Assembly (NCBI GenBank): GCA_034231615.1
Contig: CM067317.1
Location: 21,056,977 to 21,120,976 of the forward strand
Direction of reading: 5' to 3'
Length of the DNA: 64,000 nucleotides
DNA from: Meghimatium bilineatum
Taxonomy: Eukaryota; Mollusca; Gastropoda; Stylommatophora; Philomycidae
Shown: in pieces, positions 62,545 to 64,000 of the stretch
Layout of the letters: each line of letters starts with the position of its first letter
How positions within the stretch are numbered: position 1 is the first letter of the stretch
The notes under the pieces: generated by a model
Seen by the model: the letters and a program-made list of their open reading frames with translations, nothing else
The model's database searches: none
Told to the model about the DNA's origin: nothing
Translations under genes and position numbers: made by a program

Positions 62545-64000
62545 ATTATATCCTACATATATTCTACTATACTCAATATATCCTACCTATCTTCTACTGT
62601 ACTCAATATATCCTACCTATCTTCTACTGTACTCAATATATCCTACCTATCTTCTACTGTACTCAATATATCCTACCTATCTTCTACTGTACTCAATATA
62701 TCCTACCTATCTTCTACTGTACTCAATATATCCTACCTATCTTCTACTGTACTCAATATAGCCTACCTATCTTCTACTGTACTCAATATATCCTACCTAT
62801 CTTCTACTGTACTCAATATATCCTACCTATCTTCTACTGTACTCAATATAGCCTACCTATCTTCTACTGTACTCAATATATCCTACCTATCTTCTACTGT
62901 ACTCAATATATCCTACCTATCTTCTACTGTACTCAATATATCCTACCTATCTTCTACTGTACTCAATATATCCTACCTATCTTCTACTGTACTCAATATA
63001 TCCTACCTATCTTCTACTGTACTCAATATATCCTACTTATCTTCTACTGTACTCAATATATCCTACCTATCTTCTACTGTACTCAATATATCCTACCTAT
63101 CTTCTACTGTACTCAATATATCCTACCTATCTTCTACTGTACTCAATATATCCTACCTATCTTCTACTGTACTCAATATATCCTACCTATCTTCTACTGT
63201 ACTCAATATATCCTACCTATCTTCTACTGTACTCAATATATCCTACCTATCTTCTACTGTACTCAATATATCCTACCTATCTTCTACTGTACTCAATATA
63301 TCCTACCTATCTTCTACTGTACTCAATATATCCTACCTATCTTCTACTGTACTCAATATATCCTACCTATCTTCTACTGTACTCAATATATCCTACCTAT
63401 CTTCTACTGTGCTCAATATATCCTACCTATCTTCTACTGTACTCAATATATCCTACCTATCTTCTACTGTACTCAATATATCCTACCTATCTTCTACTGT
63501 ACTCAATATATCCTACCTATCTTCTACTGTACTCAATATATCATACCTATCTTCTACTGTACTCAATATATCCTACCTATCTTCTACTGTACTCAATATA
63601 TCCTACCTATCTTCTACTGTACTCAATATATCCTACCTATCTTCTACTGTACTCAATATATCCTACCTATCTTCTACTGTACTCAATATATCCTACCTAT
63701 CTTCTACTGTACTCAATATATCCTACCTATCTTCTACTGTACTCAATATATCCTACCTATCTTCTACTGTACTCAATATATCCTACCTATCTTCTACTGT
63801 ACTCAATATATCCTACCTATCTTCTACTGTACTCAATATATCCTACCTATCTTCTACTGTACTCAATATATCCTACCTATCTTCTACTGTACTCAATATA
63901 TCCTACCTATCTTCTACTGTACTCAATATATCCTACCTATCTTCTACTGTACTCAATATATCCTACCTATCTTCTACTGTACTCAATATATCCTACCTAT
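62545..64000. repeat. Large homogeneous 30-bp minisatellite, at least 48 copies, open at the window end
   Basis: The unit TCCTACCTATCTTCTACTGT plus ACTCAATATA is repeated without length change from 62581 to 64000 (about 47 units). One or two diverged units lie at the left edge (62521-62580). Only a handful of point variants occur: GCCTACC at 62761 and 62851, CTTAT near 63037, GCTCAA at 63411 and TCATACC at 63541. All three plus-strand frames lack stops (for example SYLSSTVLNI per unit), but the unit has no ATG. All minus frames have stops. The array continues past the window. Confidence 0.99.

Overview
This window reads as AT-rich, intergenic or intronic DNA from an animal nuclear genome. No intact host gene is convincing. 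The base composition, the very long (TA)n tracts, the 5'-truncated non-LTR retrotransposon tails, the tRNA-derived SINEs, the hAT-type MITEs, a Helitron relic and dozens of minisatellites exclude a bacterium or a plasmid. The retroposon 3' ends (one family with a GTCGTAARAGGCGACTAAGG-like head and (GAA)n tails, and a tRNA-SINE ending in CTTTAC-rich sequence) look lophotrochozoan, most likely molluscan and perhaps gastropod. That placement is inference from style, not from a search.

Layout. 1-1.2 kb: two LINE remnants on opposite strands. 2.2-7.5 kb: tandem arrays, a tRNA-SINE, LINE tails, and a 30-bp array grown inside a retroposon. 9.4-11.3 kb: a 53-bp minisatellite split by a 1.33-kb retroposon with a 13-bp target-site duplication. 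12.2-14.2 kb: a complete hAT MITE, an I-clade-like LINE (RT end plus RNase H), a foldback MITE and a tRNA-like foldback. 16-17.7 kb: three arrays. 17.8-19.05 kb: the N-terminal part of a decayed Helitron Rep/helicase. 19.3-26 kb: LINE pieces, including the cleanest coding stretch of the window (23207-23969), a tRNA-SINE and a hAT remnant. 26-30.9 kb: more retroposons and five arrays. 31.2-33.8 kb: three LINE relics in a row, one carrying a nested insertion. 34.4-43 kb: arrays, LINE tails, and B/E-type retroposons. 44-45.7 kb: a nested retroposon and two LINE tails. 46.5-54.7 kb: arrays, (TA)n and retroposons. 56-57.5 kb: LINE RT remnants. 58.8-62.5 kb: a second A-type retroposon, an I-clade-like LINE tail, a hAT MITE with an internal (TA)n expansion, and a LINE fragment. 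62.5 kb to the end: a highly homogeneous 30-bp array that runs off the window.

Nothing here works together as a pathway. The shared theme is mobile-element deposition followed by tandem amplification, in several cases of sequence inside a mobile element. The two processes leave a readable relative chronology: array, then insertion, then regrowth. I did not find a candidate for a new enzymatic or defence system. The most informative signals are the nested insertions with target-site duplications and the arrays whose seed units can be identified.
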